From Thermoactinomyces intermedius (lineage in GTDB: Bacteria; Bacillota; Bacilli; Thermoactinomycetales; Thermoactinomycetaceae): a stretch of DNA of 64,000 bases. The stretch lies in assembly GCF_016055025.1 (NCBI RefSeq), contig NZ_JAECVW010000009.1; one strand, written 5' to 3'. Numbering within the stretch: position 1 is the stretch's first letter; every line of letters begins with the position of its first letter. Positions 18,052 through 26,501 of the stretch are shown in pieces. The position numbers and the translations under genes are program-made. The notes under the pieces were generated by a model that was not told the DNA's origin, did not search any database, and saw only the letters and a list, made by a program, of their open reading frames with translations.

Positions 18052-19046
18052 CTGTTTGCAAAATGATTGTAACCGGATTTCTCCACTTTCAACCGCTTTT
18101 TATCCACTATTTTTTCAACACCGGGTTCCCCGGATTCCACTTGGCCGATGGCGGCGATTTTCCAATTTCTTCTCTTTGCCTCCCATTCAAAAGCTTCCCA
18201 GTGCTGGAACGGAACAGTTCCCAACAATTGAAAATCTTCCCCTCCGCTCCATACCCACTGATACGGATCCTGCCCGGAACTTTCCGCATAAGAAAGCAAA
18301 GCCGGAGACAAAGGGATTTTGTCTTCTTCAATCACGATCGTGACGCCGCTGGCTTCGGCAATTTCCCAAGCTTCCCGCGCCAGCCCGTCACTGATGTCAT
18401 TCAGGGACACGCGGCTGTAAAAAGGAGAATCCGAGAGCCAAGGTCCGATCTGCAGCGGGGGATCCGGGCGACAGTGCGCTTCAATCAACGGTTTTTCCCC
18501 GTCAGAAGCTGTCCGGTTCTTCAACAGCAGATCCAATCCTGCCGCAGAATCCCCCAAAGTGCCCGTGACAAACAAAATGTCCCCCGGTTTGGCCGCCGAA
18601 CGCCGGAGCGCATGTCCTTTCTCCACTTCCCCCGTCAAGGTCAACGTTAGGGTCAAAGGTCCGTCGGTACGGGTGGTGTCCCCGCCGATCAGGGTCACTT
18701 TGATTTCTTCTGCATACGCATACAATCCCTCGTAAATTTGGAGCAATTCATCTTCCTGCCATCCATCCGGAACCGATGCGCTGATCAGGGCATAAACCGG
18801 CACCCCGCCCATTGCATTGATGTCGCTTGCATTGACGGCAAGCAGTTTGCGCCCGATTTCCTGCAATGAAAGGGTGTCCCTGCGAAAATGGACGGTTTCC
18901 ACCATCGTATCACAAGTCAAGACCATGGAATTTCCGGAAAGAGGCTGGACAACCGCCGCATCATCCCCGATATCCACTTCGATGTGCCTGTCCGGAGTCG
19001 GACGCCGGCTCAACCAAGACCGAATGAGCGCAAATTCGTCTTGCAC
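18048..19046 (-). CDS. thiL: Thiamine-monophosphate kinase
   Basis: Phosphorylates thiamine monophosphate to thiamine pyrophosphate; 332 residues. DIGDDAAVV and LTCDTMVETVHF (metal/ATP sites) lie near the N-terminus, with LLAVNASDINAMGG and LIGGDTTR after them. The GTG start has AAAGGAGAG upstream. It is the first protein gene after the tRNA array and heads the tsa operon. Confidence 0.95.
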   Translation of the reverse strand: MQDEFALIRSWLSRRPTPDRHIEVDIGDDAAVVQPLSGNSMVLTCDTMVETVHFRRDTLSLQEIGRKLLAVNASDINAMGGVPVYALISASVPDGWQEDELLQIYEGLYAYAEEIKVTLIGGDTTRTDGPLTLTLTLTGEVEKGHALRRSAAKPGDILFVTGTLGDSAAGLDLLLKNRTASDGEKPLIEAHCRPDPPLQIGPWLSDSPFYSRVSLNDISDGLAREAWEIAEASGVTIVIEEDKIPLSPALLSYAESSGQDPYQWVWSGGEDFQLLGTVPFQHWEAFEWEAKRRNWKIAAIGQVESGEPGVEKIVDKKRLKVEKSGYNHFANR

Positions 19047-19121
19047 CTTCAATCTCTCCTTTGACGGTAAAAAAATAAGGATCGCAGCAGTCACCGCGAT
19101 CCGTTTTTCTCATCTCTATTT

Positions 19122-19195
19122 TGGAGCGGGTGAAGGGAATCGAACCCTCGCATTCGGCTTGGAAGGCCGATGTTCTACCACTGAACTACACCCGC
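19122..19195 (-). tRNA. tRNA-Gly (TCC)
   Basis: Cloverleaf with loop CTTCCAA giving anticodon TCC; CCA is encoded. Last gene of the first tRNA array. Confidence 0.97.
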
Positions 19196-19206
19196 AAATA
19201 TAAAAA

Positions 19207-19283
<77 letters not shown>

Positions 19284-19301
19284 ATATAAGAAGTCTTTGC
19301 T

Positions 19302-19388
19302 TGGTGCGGTCGGCGAGACTCGAACTCGCACGGCCAAAGGGCCACTACCCCCTCAAGATAGCGTGTCTGCCAATTCCACCACGACCGC
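19302..19388 (-). tRNA. tRNA-Leu (GAG)
   Basis: Class II tRNA with a long variable arm. Stem CTATC/GGTAG around TTGAGGG gives anticodon GAG; CCA is encoded. Confidence 0.95.
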
Positions 19389-19400
19389 CCGGTTTACGTT

Positions 19401-19485
19401 TGGTGCGGGTGGAGGGAGTTGAACCCCCACGCCCGAAGGCGCTAGAACCTAAATCTAGTGCGTCTGCCAATTCCGCCACACCCGC
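19401..19485 (-). tRNA. tRNA-Leu (TAG)
   Basis: Class II tRNA. Stem CTAGA/TCTAG around TTTAGGT gives anticodon TAG; CCA is encoded. Confidence 0.96.
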
Positions 19486-19529
19486 ATGACTGCTAATACG
19501 CACTGTCAGCTCTCATATCGACGAAAAAC

Positions 19530-19558
19530 AGAATAACATGCTTTCGGGATAAAGTCAA
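19530..19558 (-). promoter_or_regulatory. Internal promoter in tRNA array 1
   Basis: Minus-strand TTGACT (19553-19558), 17-nt spacer and TATTCT (19530-19535), placed before tRNA-Leu(TAG), Leu(GAG), Pro and Gly. It may also feed thiL. Confidence 0.65.
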
Positions 19559-19639
19559 TAGAAAATTTATTTTTTATCGCATGTCCATTCATCATGAAAG
19601 CCTCCTCAGCGAAAACCCCACCAAGGAGGCCAACCACTG

Positions 19640-19715
19640 TGGTGAGCCATGAAGGACTCGAACCTTCGACACCCTGATTAAAAGTCAGGTGCTCTACCAA
19701 CTGAGCTAATGGCTC
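19640..19715 (-). tRNA. tRNA-Lys (TTT)
   Basis: Loop CTTTTAA gives anticodon TTT; CCA is encoded. The same gene occurs twice in the second array. Confidence 0.97.
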
Positions 19716-19725
19716 AAATTTGAAA

Positions 19726-19800
19726 TGGCTGGGGAAGCAGGATTCGAACCTGCGCATCACGGAGTCAAAGTCCGTTGCCTTACCGCTTGGCTATTCCCCA
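19726..19800 (-). tRNA. tRNA-Gln (TTG)
   Basis: Stem ACGGA/TCCGT around CTTTGAC gives anticodon TTG; CCA is encoded. Confidence 0.97.
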
Positions 19801-19804
19801 TCAA

Positions 19805-19881
19805 TGGGGCGACCGGTGGGAATCGAACCCACGAATGCCGGAGCCACAATCCGGTGCGTTAACCACTTCGCCACGGCCGCC
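19805..19881 (-). tRNA. tRNA-His (GTG)
   Basis: Loop TTGTGGC gives anticodon GTG. An extra 5' G pairs with C73, the tRNA-His identity mark; CCA is encoded. Confidence 0.96.
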
Positions 19882-19892
19882 ACGCATAAAAT

Positions 19893-19971
19893 TGGCGGAG
19901 CTGACGGGATTCGAACCCGCGATCTCCTGCGTGACAGGCAGGCATGTTAGGCCTCTACACCACAGCTCCGC
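19893..19971 (-). tRNA. tRNA-Asp (GTC)
   Basis: Stem CCTGC/GCAGG around CTGTCAC gives anticodon GTC; CCA is encoded. Confidence 0.96.
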
Positions 19972-19986
19972 AACATCATATGGAAA

Positions 19987-20062
19987 TGGTGGACGCTGAC
20001 GGGATCGAACCGCCGACCCTCTGCTTGTAAGGCAGATGCTCTCCCAGCTGAGCTAAGCGTCC
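19987..20062 (-). tRNA. tRNA-Val (TAC)
   Basis: Loop CTTACAA gives anticodon TAC; CCA is encoded. Confidence 0.97.
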
Positions 20063-20066
20063 GTTT

Positions 20067-20143
20067 TGGTGACCCGTAGGGGATTCGAACCCCTGCATGC
20101 CAGCGTGAAAGGCTGGTGTGTTAAACCGCTTCACCAACGGGCC
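20067..20143 (-). tRNA. tRNA-Glu (TTC)
   Basis: Stem CCAGC/GCTGG around CTTTCAC gives anticodon TTC; CCA is encoded. Confidence 0.97.
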
Positions 20144-20149
20144 ACGTTA

Positions 20150-20243
20150 TGGCGGAGAGAGAGGGATTCGAACCCTCGCGGGGCCAGTAAGACCCCCTAA
20201 CGGTTTAGCAAACCGTCCTCTTCAGCCACTTGAGTATCTCTCC
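20150..20243 (-). tRNA. tRNA-Ser (GCT)
   Basis: Class II tRNA of 94 nt with CCA. Stem ACGGT/ACCGT around TTGCTAA gives anticodon GCT. Confidence 0.96.
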
Positions 20244-20246
20244 GCA

Positions 20247-20321
20247 TGGCTCCTCAGGCAGGACTCGAACCTGCAACCTACCGGTTAACAGCCGGGCGCT
20301 CTACCATTGAGCTACTGAGGA
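20247..20321 (-). tRNA. tRNA-Asn (GTT)
   Basis: Loop CTGTTAA gives anticodon GTT; CCA is encoded. First gene of array 1. Confidence 0.97.
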
Positions 20322-20343
20322 TCATCAACAAGAGACAGATTGT

Positions 20344-20372
20344 ATTATACCAAATCCCAAGCCAAATGTCAA
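20344..20372 (-). promoter_or_regulatory. Consensus sigma-A promoter of tRNA array 1
   Basis: Minus-strand TTGACA (20367-20372), a 17-nt spacer and TATAAT (20344-20349). Both hexamers are perfect, as suits a stable-RNA promoter, about 22 nt before tRNA-Asn. Confidence 0.92.
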
Positions 20373-20478
20373 GGGATTTTTTCGTTTTTCTTTAGTCGTC
20401 ATCAGTGACAATTAATAAATTACCATGCTCCACATTTCTCGTCAAGAGTTTTTTTAAAAAAATAATTTTTATTTTACA

Positions 20479-20502
20479 GCCCTCCCGCTTCCGCAAGAGG
20501 GC
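20479..20502 (-). terminator. Weak terminator-like hairpin after the Bax1-like gene
   Basis: GCCCTC and GAGGGC around a 12-nt loop just past the stop. The minus-strand tail (TGTAAAATAAAAA) is a poor T-run. Confidence 0.4.
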
Positions 20503-20513
20503 CTTTGTTGCCA

Positions 20514-21218
20514 TCAGTCATCACTGCTTAAGATCGACAAAAGGTTTTTAAAGATGATGATAAAATCAAGATACAACATCAGCGCGCCGAAAATGGCCAA
20601 TTTGGTTGCCGTTTTTTCATCATATGCCCGTTCGCTCATTCTTTTGATGTATTGAATGTCATAAGCCGTGACAATGCAAAAGACCAAAACCAAAAGATAA
20701 GAAATCACCAGTTCCACAACGGAGCTATGCAGGAAGAACAAATTGACCAGCGATGCCAAAACGAGGCCGATCGCCCCCATGATTGCAATGGAACCGATTT
20801 TGGTCAAATTGATTTTGGTCACGTAACCGATGACGGCAAACAAGCCAAACATCCCGGCCGCAATGAGAAATGCCGTCCCGATCAGGGCCAGATCAAACTG
20901 CGCCAGGATCAATGTGAAGGTAACCCCGTTTAAAGCGGCATAGAGAAAGAAAGCGAAGGTTGCCATAAACGGAGTCAGCTTGTGAAGCAGCGCAGACAAT
21001 CCGAACACCACAATCAATTCGGCAATCAAAATTCCCCAGAAAACTCCGGGAGTGGACGCCAAAAAGACCGGCACATCCGGATTGCTGTACAAAGCGATCG
21101 CGATAATCGCGGTCATGGACAAACCGGCAAACATCCAGGAAAACACACGTTGCATCAACCGTTGTTGAATTTGTACCGCAGTGGTTTCATTCATACCGGG
21201 AAAACGGGTTTGCTCCAC
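20514..21218 (-). CDS. Bax1-I/TMBIM family membrane protein
   Basis: About seven-helix membrane protein of the BAX-inhibitor-1 (YetJ/YccA-like) family, 234 residues. Bacterial members are proposed pH-sensitive calcium leak channels (family knowledge). Visible features are QQRLMQRVFSWMFAGLSMTA at helix 1 and AYDIQYIKRM with a C-terminal MLYLDFIIIFKNLLSIL. The GTG start is preferred because GAGGGGGAT lies 4 nt upstream; a longer frame to 21275 is open. Single gene. Confidence 0.88.
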   Translation of the reverse strand: MEQTRFPGMNETTAVQIQQRLMQRVFSWMFAGLSMTAIIAIALYSNPDVPVFLASTPGVFWGILIAELIVVFGLSALLHKLTPFMATFAFFLYAALNGVTFTLILAQFDLALIGTAFLIAAGMFGLFAVIGYVTKINLTKIGSIAIMGAIGLVLASLVNLFFLHSSVVELVISYLLVLVFCIVTAYDIQYIKRMSERAYDEKTATKLAIFGALMLYLDFIIIFKNLLSILSSDD

Positions 21219-21334
21219 GGAAATCCCCCTCATCTTCATCTTTATCAAAAAATTAGTATATTTCCAATCCCCCATAAAATCAAGCCGGCTCCCCCGGCAA
21301 AGAAAGCAAGGATCCCGTTCTTTCCCGTCAGTAT

Positions 21335-21664
21335 TTACCGGATCACCCCGATTTCCCGCAATTGCTCCCGGGTCTTTTCGGTTCCCAATTGGTAAATCAT
21401 TTGGTAGATCCTGTTGATTTCTCTGTCTTCTTCCGCATTTTCCGCCGCTTCATTATCCAAAAACGGAACATGGGCTTTGGCGAAAAACTGCAACTCCGTT
21501 TCCTGGGCCTCGGCAAATAACTTTTCCAACTGCTCCACCTCTTGCGGGGTGGCTTCAATCTCATATTGGAAAACGGGGCTGTTTTCATCTTTTTGTGCCT
21601 GTATTTCGCCCGTGTGCGTTCCGAACTCAAGCGATACATAGTATTTTCTTTTTTCCTGTTCCAC
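21335..21664 (-). CDS. Small hypothetical protein
   Basis: Unrecognised soluble, acidic 109-residue protein. The GTG start has AGGAGGTGATC upstream, which settles it over a longer frame. The N-terminal half is predicted strand-rich (YYVSLEFGTHTGEIQAQ), the middle helical and Glu/Gln-rich (TPQEVEQLEKLFAEAQETELQFF), and the C-terminus helical. There is no signal or membrane segment. It is divergent from the ThiF/MoeB gene, with 131 nt between the two starts. Confidence 0.7.
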   Translation of the reverse strand: MEQEKRKYYVSLEFGTHTGEIQAQKDENSPVFQYEIEATPQEVEQLEKLFAEAQETELQFFAKAHVPFLDNEAAENAEEDREINRIYQMIYQLGTEKTREQLREIGVIR

Positions 21665-21795
21665 CTGATCACCTCCTCTCTTTTTCACTGTTTCCTTTTC
21701 TCTAAACATTGATGCACCCAAACTCTCCATTCTCAGTTTCATCCTTCTGTGAGAAAATAAGGATATGCGAAAACCAAAGGAGGCACAGCAGCAAA

Positions 21796-22821
21796 GTGGA
21801 CCAGCAACGATACTCCAGACAAATTCTTTTTGCCCCGATCGGTGAAGAAGGACAAAAAAAATTGTCCCAAGCCCGTGTGGCCGTCGTGGGAATGGGAGCG
21901 CTCGGCACCGCCCTTTCCAACCATATGGCCCGGGCCGGCGTCAAATTTTTGCGTCTGATCGACAGGGACTTTGTCGAAGCCAGCAATTTGCAGCGGCAAA
22001 TGCTTTACGACGAAACGGATGCCCGGCAACACTTGCCGAAAGTGATCGCCGCCAAAAACAAATTGCAAGCCATCCGCTCTGATCTTGAACTGGAAGCACA
22101 TATCGCCGATCTGACCTGGCGCAATGCGGAAGAACTGTTGTCCGATGTGGACCTGATTTTGGACGGGACAGATAACTTTCAAGTGCGATATCTTATCAAT
22201 GACTTGAGCATCAAACATCAAATTCCCTGGATCTACGGAGGCGTTGTCGGTTCCCGGGGAATGTCCTTTACAATCCGGCCGGGAAAAACGCCTTGCTTGC
22301 GCTGCATCTTTCCGGAATCGCCTGCCCCGGGAACCGCGGAAACTTGTGACACCGCTGGCGTCATCGGGCCGGCCGTGCATGTGATCACCGCATTTCAAGG
22401 AGCGGAAGCGATCAAACTGTTGACCGGAAACGAAGAGGCTTGTGAAACACGCCTGCGCCATATCGACTTGTGGTCCAACCATTTTCAAGCCTTGGATATC
22501 AGCCACCGGAAAGAAGACTGCCCGGCATGCGGCCGCAAACAATGGGAATTCCTTCACCCGGCCCGCAAAGGCCCTCAAGAAGTATCCATGTGCGGAAGAC
22601 AGTCGGTGCAAATCACGCTTTCCCAGCCGCTGGATCTGGACGTTTTGGAATCCCGGCTGCAAAAAGTGGGAAAAACCAGCAGAAATCCCTTTTTGTTAAA
22701 AGCGGATCTGTCTGAAGACGGGCTCGAATTGGCCATCTTTCCGGACGGGCGCATCTTGGTGCAAGGAACCACGGAAATTAAAACGGCCAAAGCGGTGGTC
22801 GCCCGTTATGTGGGCATTTAA
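21796..22821 (+). CDS. ThiF/MoeB family E1-like adenylyltransferase
   Basis: Adenylates the C-terminal Gly-Gly of a small sulfur carrier (ThiS or MoaD type) for thiamin or molybdopterin synthesis; 341 residues. Marks are the N-terminal RYSRQILF, nucleotide loop VVGMGALGTALSNHMARAG, DRDFVEASNLQRQ, DGTDNFQVRYLINDL, a Cys in AETCDTAGVIGP and two zinc CxxC pairs (CLRC, CPAC). An additional domain of about 75 residues follows the zinc site. The GTG start has AAAGGAGG at 12 nt. No thiS or moaD lies nearby, so which pathway it serves is open. Confidence 0.88.
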   Translation: MDQQRYSRQILFAPIGEEGQKKLSQARVAVVGMGALGTALSNHMARAGVKFLRLIDRDFVEASNLQRQMLYDETDARQHLPKVIAAKNKLQAIRSDLELEAHIADLTWRNAEELLSDVDLILDGTDNFQVRYLINDLSIKHQIPWIYGGVVGSRGMSFTIRPGKTPCLRCIFPESPAPGTAETCDTAGVIGPAVHVITAFQGAEAIKLLTGNEEACETRLRHIDLWSNHFQALDISHRKEDCPACGRKQWEFLHPARKGPQEVSMCGRQSVQITLSQPLDLDVLESRLQKVGKTSRNPFLLKADLSEDGLELAIFPDGRILVQGTTEIKTAKAVVARYVGI

Positions 22822-22852
22822 AAAAGGAGCGGATGAATACCGCTCCTTATTT
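22822..22852 (+). terminator. Terminator after the ThiF/MoeB gene
   Basis: AAGGAGCGG (22824-22832) and CCGCTCCTT (22840-22848), followed by ATTTCTT. It lies between convergent genes and overlaps the end of the minus-strand dehydrogenase. Confidence 0.75.
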
Positions 22853-23749
22853 CTTATCCACAATCTCGACATTCCCCAGCTTTTCCATCACCCGGATCAA
22901 TGATTGGGTTCCATCCTCATTTCCCCCATAGGCTTGGACCGAACGGAGAAGCTGTTGAACCACGGCCGTCCCCGGAAGGGGCAATGCCATTTTTTCCGCT
23001 TCTTCCAAAACAATCCGCAAATCTTTTTGCTGGAACCGGACGGTGAATCCGGGCGAAAGATCCCCTTTGATCAACCGGGGACCGTAATTGGACAAAGCCC
23101 AGGATCCCGCAGCCCCCCGGGTCGTCACCTCCAGCATTTTTTCCAAATCCACCCCGGACTTTTTGGCAAACGCAAACGCTTCAACCATGGCCAGCAAGTT
23201 CAATCCGCACAAAATCTGGTTGCAGGCTTTGACGGTTTGCCCGGCACCCACGGGCCCGCAATGGGTGATGGAAGACCCCATCGCTTGAAAAACCGGCATC
23301 ACCCGCTTTACATCTTCTTTTTCTCCGCCAACCATGATCGATAACGTCCCGTTTTTCGCCCCGGTGTCCCCGCCGCTGACAGGGGCATCCATCATGATGA
23401 TCCCTTTCTTTTTGGCCCGTTCGGCAAAGTCCCGGGTGGCATCGGGAGAGATGGTGCTCATGTCGATCCAATAAGTCCCCGGCCGGGCTCCGTGAATCAA
23501 TCCGTTTTCCCCTTCCGCCACTTGCCGCACGTCATCGGTGTCCCCGACCATAGTGATCACCAATTGGCAGGTTTTGGCCAGCTCTTTGGGAGAAGAAGCG
23601 GTTTTGGCCCCCCATTTTTCCGCTTCTTTCATTTTGGACTCTGTCCGGTTCCACACCGTGACGTCAAATCCGGCGCGGTAAAGGTTATAAGCCATCGACC
23701 GTCCCATGATCCCCAAACCGATGAAACCGATTTTCCACGATTGCTCCAT
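22847..23749 (-). CDS. NAD(P)-dependent beta-hydroxyacid dehydrogenase
   Basis: Member of the 3-hydroxyisobutyrate / tartronate-semialdehyde / glyoxylate reductase family, 300 residues. Rossmann loop IGFIGLGIMGRSMAYNL at the N-terminus, substrate loop MDAPVSGGDTGAKNGTLSIMVGG near residue 120, catalytic Lys in GAGQTVKACNQIL near 170 and LSPGFTVRFQQKDL near 235. The ATG follows AAAGGAGGAGG. The substrate cannot be told from sequence alone. Confidence 0.9.
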   Translation of the reverse strand: MEQSWKIGFIGLGIMGRSMAYNLYRAGFDVTVWNRTESKMKEAEKWGAKTASSPKELAKTCQLVITMVGDTDDVRQVAEGENGLIHGARPGTYWIDMSTISPDATRDFAERAKKKGIIMMDAPVSGGDTGAKNGTLSIMVGGEKEDVKRVMPVFQAMGSSITHCGPVGAGQTVKACNQILCGLNLLAMVEAFAFAKKSGVDLEKMLEVTTRGAAGSWALSNYGPRLIKGDLSPGFTVRFQQKDLRIVLEEAEKMALPLPGTAVVQQLLRSVQAYGGNEDGTQSLIRVMEKLGNVEIVDKK

Positions 23750-23878
23750 CAATCCTCCTCCTTTCTTCGAACCAATCTTCACACTTCTTATCTTACAAAA
23801 TCCGTCCGGAAAGCGGAGCACATCGAACGCATTTTTACATATGTATAAATAAAAGTTTTTTTAGGGGGAACGGAAACA

Positions 23879-24013
23879 ATGCCTAAGTGGCTGATCAAGC
23901 AACTCATGCAAGCGTTTCTCAACAAAGACCGCCGGCAAATTATTTTTTTAAACCAATGTTGGTTTGAATACCACAAGCAGGGAAAAATCCGACTTGATTC
24001 GCCACAAGCCTGA
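23879..24013 (+). CDS. cmpA: Cortex morphogenetic protein CmpA
   Basis: 44-residue protein beginning MPKWLIKQLMQAFLNKD and containing LNQCWFEYHKQ. From memory of the B. subtilis protein (MPNWLKKQMQKAF..., LNQCWYFYRKK) it is a clear homologue. CmpA is made in the mother cell during sporulation and works with the ClpXP adaptor system that removes mis-assembled SpoIVA coats (family knowledge). AGGGGGAACGG lies upstream of the ATG. The gene is next to tex, the same neighbour as in B. subtilis, but here it converges on tex. Confidence 0.85.
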   Translation: MPKWLIKQLMQAFLNKDRRQIIFLNQCWFEYHKQGKIRLDSPQA

Positions 24014-24014
24014 T

Positions 24015-24045
24015 TAAAAAAGCGCCCGCATCCGGGCACTTTTTC
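24015..24045. terminator. Bidirectional terminator between cmpA and tex
   Basis: GCCCG/CGGGC stem with A-runs and T-runs on both sides; it touches the tex stop codon. Confidence 0.75.
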
Positions 24046-26185
24046 AGCTTAAAGGAACCATGCTCAATCCGACTCTTTCCCGTTCGATATCCACTTCGGC
24101 CACCCACACGTCCACAATGTCCCCGACCGTGACGACATCCATCGGGTTCCGCACGTACTTTTCACTCATTCTCGAGATATGAACCAAACCGTCATTTTTC
24201 AGCCCGATGTCCACAAAAGCGCCAAAGTCCACGACGTTCCGGACCGTTCCTTTCAAATGCATGCCAGGGCTGAGGTCTTCCAGCTTCAACACGTCCGAAC
24301 GGAGAAGCGGTTTCGGCATTTCATCGCGGGGATCCCGCCCCGGACGCAACAAAGCTTCAATGATATCCTTTAACGTGGGAACCCCGCAGCCCAACTCAGC
24401 GGCCGTTTTTTCGACATCCACTTTTTTCAGCATTTCTTTGCATGCATCGGTTCCGATTTGTTCCGGCTTGAATCCCGACAGGTTCAAAAGGCCTTCTGCA
24501 ATATGGTAAGACTCGGGGTGAATCGGGGTTTGATCCAGCGGGTTGTTCCCGTCATGAATTCGCAAAAACCCGATGCATTGCTCATAAGTTTTGACTCCCA
24601 AGCGGGGAACGTCTTTCAACTCGGTGCGATCCATGAAACGGCCTTTTTCTTCCCTTAGTTTCACAATATTTTTGGCAACCGACGCACTGATCCCGGATAC
24701 ATATTGCAAAAGAGACGGGGAAGCGGTGTTGACATCCACCCCCACATAGTTCACGACCGATTCCACCACATTGGCCAAACTGCGGCTCAGCTCTTTTTGC
24801 GAAACATCATGTTGGTATTGTCCCACGCCCACTGATTTCGGGTCAATTTTCACCAATTCCGCCAAGGGATCTTGAAAGCGGCGGGCAATGGAAACCGCAC
24901 TGCGCCTAGCGGCATCCAGGTCCGGGAACTCTTCTTTGGCCAATTTGGAAGCCGAGTAAACACTCGCTCCCGCTTCATTGACAATCACATAATAAACCGG
25001 GCGCGGTGCTTCCTGAATCACTTGGGCGACAAAAGCCTCCGTTTCGCGGGATGCTGTTCCGTTTCCAATGGTGATGACCTCAATCGGATATTTGTCAATC
25101 AGCTCCAACACCGTGGATTTGGCTTCTTCCACCTTTTCCTGGGGCTTGGTCGGGTAGATCACGCCCACTTCAAGCATTTTTCCCGTTTCATCCACCACTG
25201 CCCATTTGCAACCGGTGCGGTAAGCCGGATCGATCCCCAACACCGTTTTTCCGCGGACCGGCGGCTGCAACAATAAATGCCTCAGGTTTTCAGAAAAGAT
25301 CTGAATGGCGTGCTCTTCCGCCTCCTCCGTCATCCGGGAACGCACTTCCCGCTCGATGGACGGGGCAATCAGCCGCTTGTAGCTGTCTTGAATCACCGAT
25401 TCCAAAAAAGAATGGACCGGAATGGAAAACCACCGGGCCAACCGCTCATAAATTTTTTCTTCGTCCACGTTGATCTTGATTTTGAGAATTTCTTCGCGCT
25501 CTCCCCGGTTTACCGCCAAAATCCGGTGGGGCGGCATCTTATGTACAGGCTCCGAATAATCATAATACATTTCATAAACGGACCGGCTTTCCTGATCTTT
25601 GGCGGCGGAAACCAGAATGCCCGTCTTCCAGGTGAATTCGCGCACCCATTTCCGGATCTCCGCATCCTCGGACAATTCCTCCGCCAATATGTCCATCGCC
25701 CCTTGCAACGCTTTTTCTTTTGAATCAATCTCCTTTTCCTCATTGATAAATTGAAGCGCGGTTTCTTCAATCGCAGACGGATCGGTCGTCTCCGCCATGA
25801 TGCGCGCCAGAGGTTCCAGCCCTTTTTCACGGGCAATGGATGCTCTGGTTTTTCGCTTCGGCCGATAGGGAAGATACAAATCCTCCACTTCCTGCAACTT
25901 GGTCGCCTGCTCAATTTTTTGCCGCAGTTCATCGGTCAACTTCCCTTGTTCGTCAATGAGGCGGATCACTTCTTCTTTCCGGGAGGCCAGTTGCGTCAAA
26001 TAATGATATCTTTCTTCAATCTGCCGTAATTGTTCTTCATCCAGTTCCCGGGTCTTCTCTTTGCGGTAACGGGCAATGAAAGGAATGGTGTTTCCTTCTT
26101 CCATCAGCCGGACAGCGGCTTGCACCTGTTCCGTCAAAATCCCCATCTCTTTGGCGATCAGGGAAAACATCCGTTGTTGATCCAT
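24044..26185 (-). CDS. tex: Tex family RNA-binding transcription accessory protein
   Basis: Cytoplasmic nucleic-acid-binding protein of 713 residues. Helical N-terminal region with GNTIPFIARYRKEKT, YqgF/RNase H-like fold with VLGIDPAYRTGCKWAVVD near residue 325, helix-hairpin-helix segments (TASPSLLQYVSGISASVAKN region near 495), and a C-terminal S1 domain (GTVRNVVDFGAFVDIGLKNDG near 650). The start MDQQRMFSLIAKEMGI has AGGTGAT upstream. Orthologue of B. subtilis YdcI. The upstream DNA holds a 12-bp palindrome. Confidence 0.96.
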   Translation of the reverse strand: MDQQRMFSLIAKEMGILTEQVQAAVRLMEEGNTIPFIARYRKEKTRELDEEQLRQIEERYHYLTQLASRKEEVIRLIDEQGKLTDELRQKIEQATKLQEVEDLYLPYRPKRKTRASIAREKGLEPLARIMAETTDPSAIEETALQFINEEKEIDSKEKALQGAMDILAEELSEDAEIRKWVREFTWKTGILVSAAKDQESRSVYEMYYDYSEPVHKMPPHRILAVNRGEREEILKIKINVDEEKIYERLARWFSIPVHSFLESVIQDSYKRLIAPSIEREVRSRMTEEAEEHAIQIFSENLRHLLLQPPVRGKTVLGIDPAYRTGCKWAVVDETGKMLEVGVIYPTKPQEKVEEAKSTVLELIDKYPIEVITIGNGTASRETEAFVAQVIQEAPRPVYYVIVNEAGASVYSASKLAKEEFPDLDAARRSAVSIARRFQDPLAELVKIDPKSVGVGQYQHDVSQKELSRSLANVVESVVNYVGVDVNTASPSLLQYVSGISASVAKNIVKLREEKGRFMDRTELKDVPRLGVKTYEQCIGFLRIHDGNNPLDQTPIHPESYHIAEGLLNLSGFKPEQIGTDACKEMLKKVDVEKTAAELGCGVPTLKDIIEALLRPGRDPRDEMPKPLLRSDVLKLEDLSPGMHLKGTVRNVVDFGAFVDIGLKNDGLVHISRMSEKYVRNPMDVVTVGDIVDVWVAEVDIERERVGLSMVPLS

Positions 26186-26437
26186 AACTTCTATCACCTG
26201 CTTTCTTCCTCTCAAACAAAACCGAGCATTTACGGCTCAACTTTATTTATTGTAACGAAAATGCAACCGGACCGGTCCGCAGCTTGGAACAAAAGATGGA
26301 AGATTCGTTGACAAAACAATAAAACGACTTCTCCAGCCCCTGTAAAAATACCTGCCTCAGGCGGGACAACCCCCTCCGCTTTCCCTTGCCATCCCCGGAT
26401 AAAATCCTCCTCCCCCCTTCCGGAAAGCCCGATGACG
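26186..26437. other. Intergenic region with a 12-bp palindrome
   Basis: No gene seen. CGGACCGGTCCG at 26268-26279 is a perfect palindrome upstream of tex, near a TACAAT hexamer on the minus strand, and may be an operator. The rest is ordinary intergenic DNA. Confidence 0.4.
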
Positions 26438-26478
26438 CAAAACGGCTTTATATGGTTGCAAGTCCCATATAAAGCCGT
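26438..26478 (-). terminator. Terminator of the secreted orphan gene
   Basis: ACGGCTTTATATGG (26442-26455) pairs with CCATATAAAGCCGT (26465-26478). A short T-run follows on the minus strand. Confidence 0.75.
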
Positions 26479-26501
26479 GGCATTGTTTTTTGATCCGGAA
26501 A

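Noticed and set aside
19595..19630. GCCTCC/GGAGGC inverted repeat between tRNA-Lys and tRNA-Leu as a terminator
   Set aside because: The arms are far apart and no proper T-run follows on the minus strand; an internal promoter is the clearer feature of this gap.
21739..22662. A 307-codon minus-strand frame opposite the ThiF/MoeB gene
   Set aside because: Antisense shadow; the plus-strand gene has all E1 motifs.
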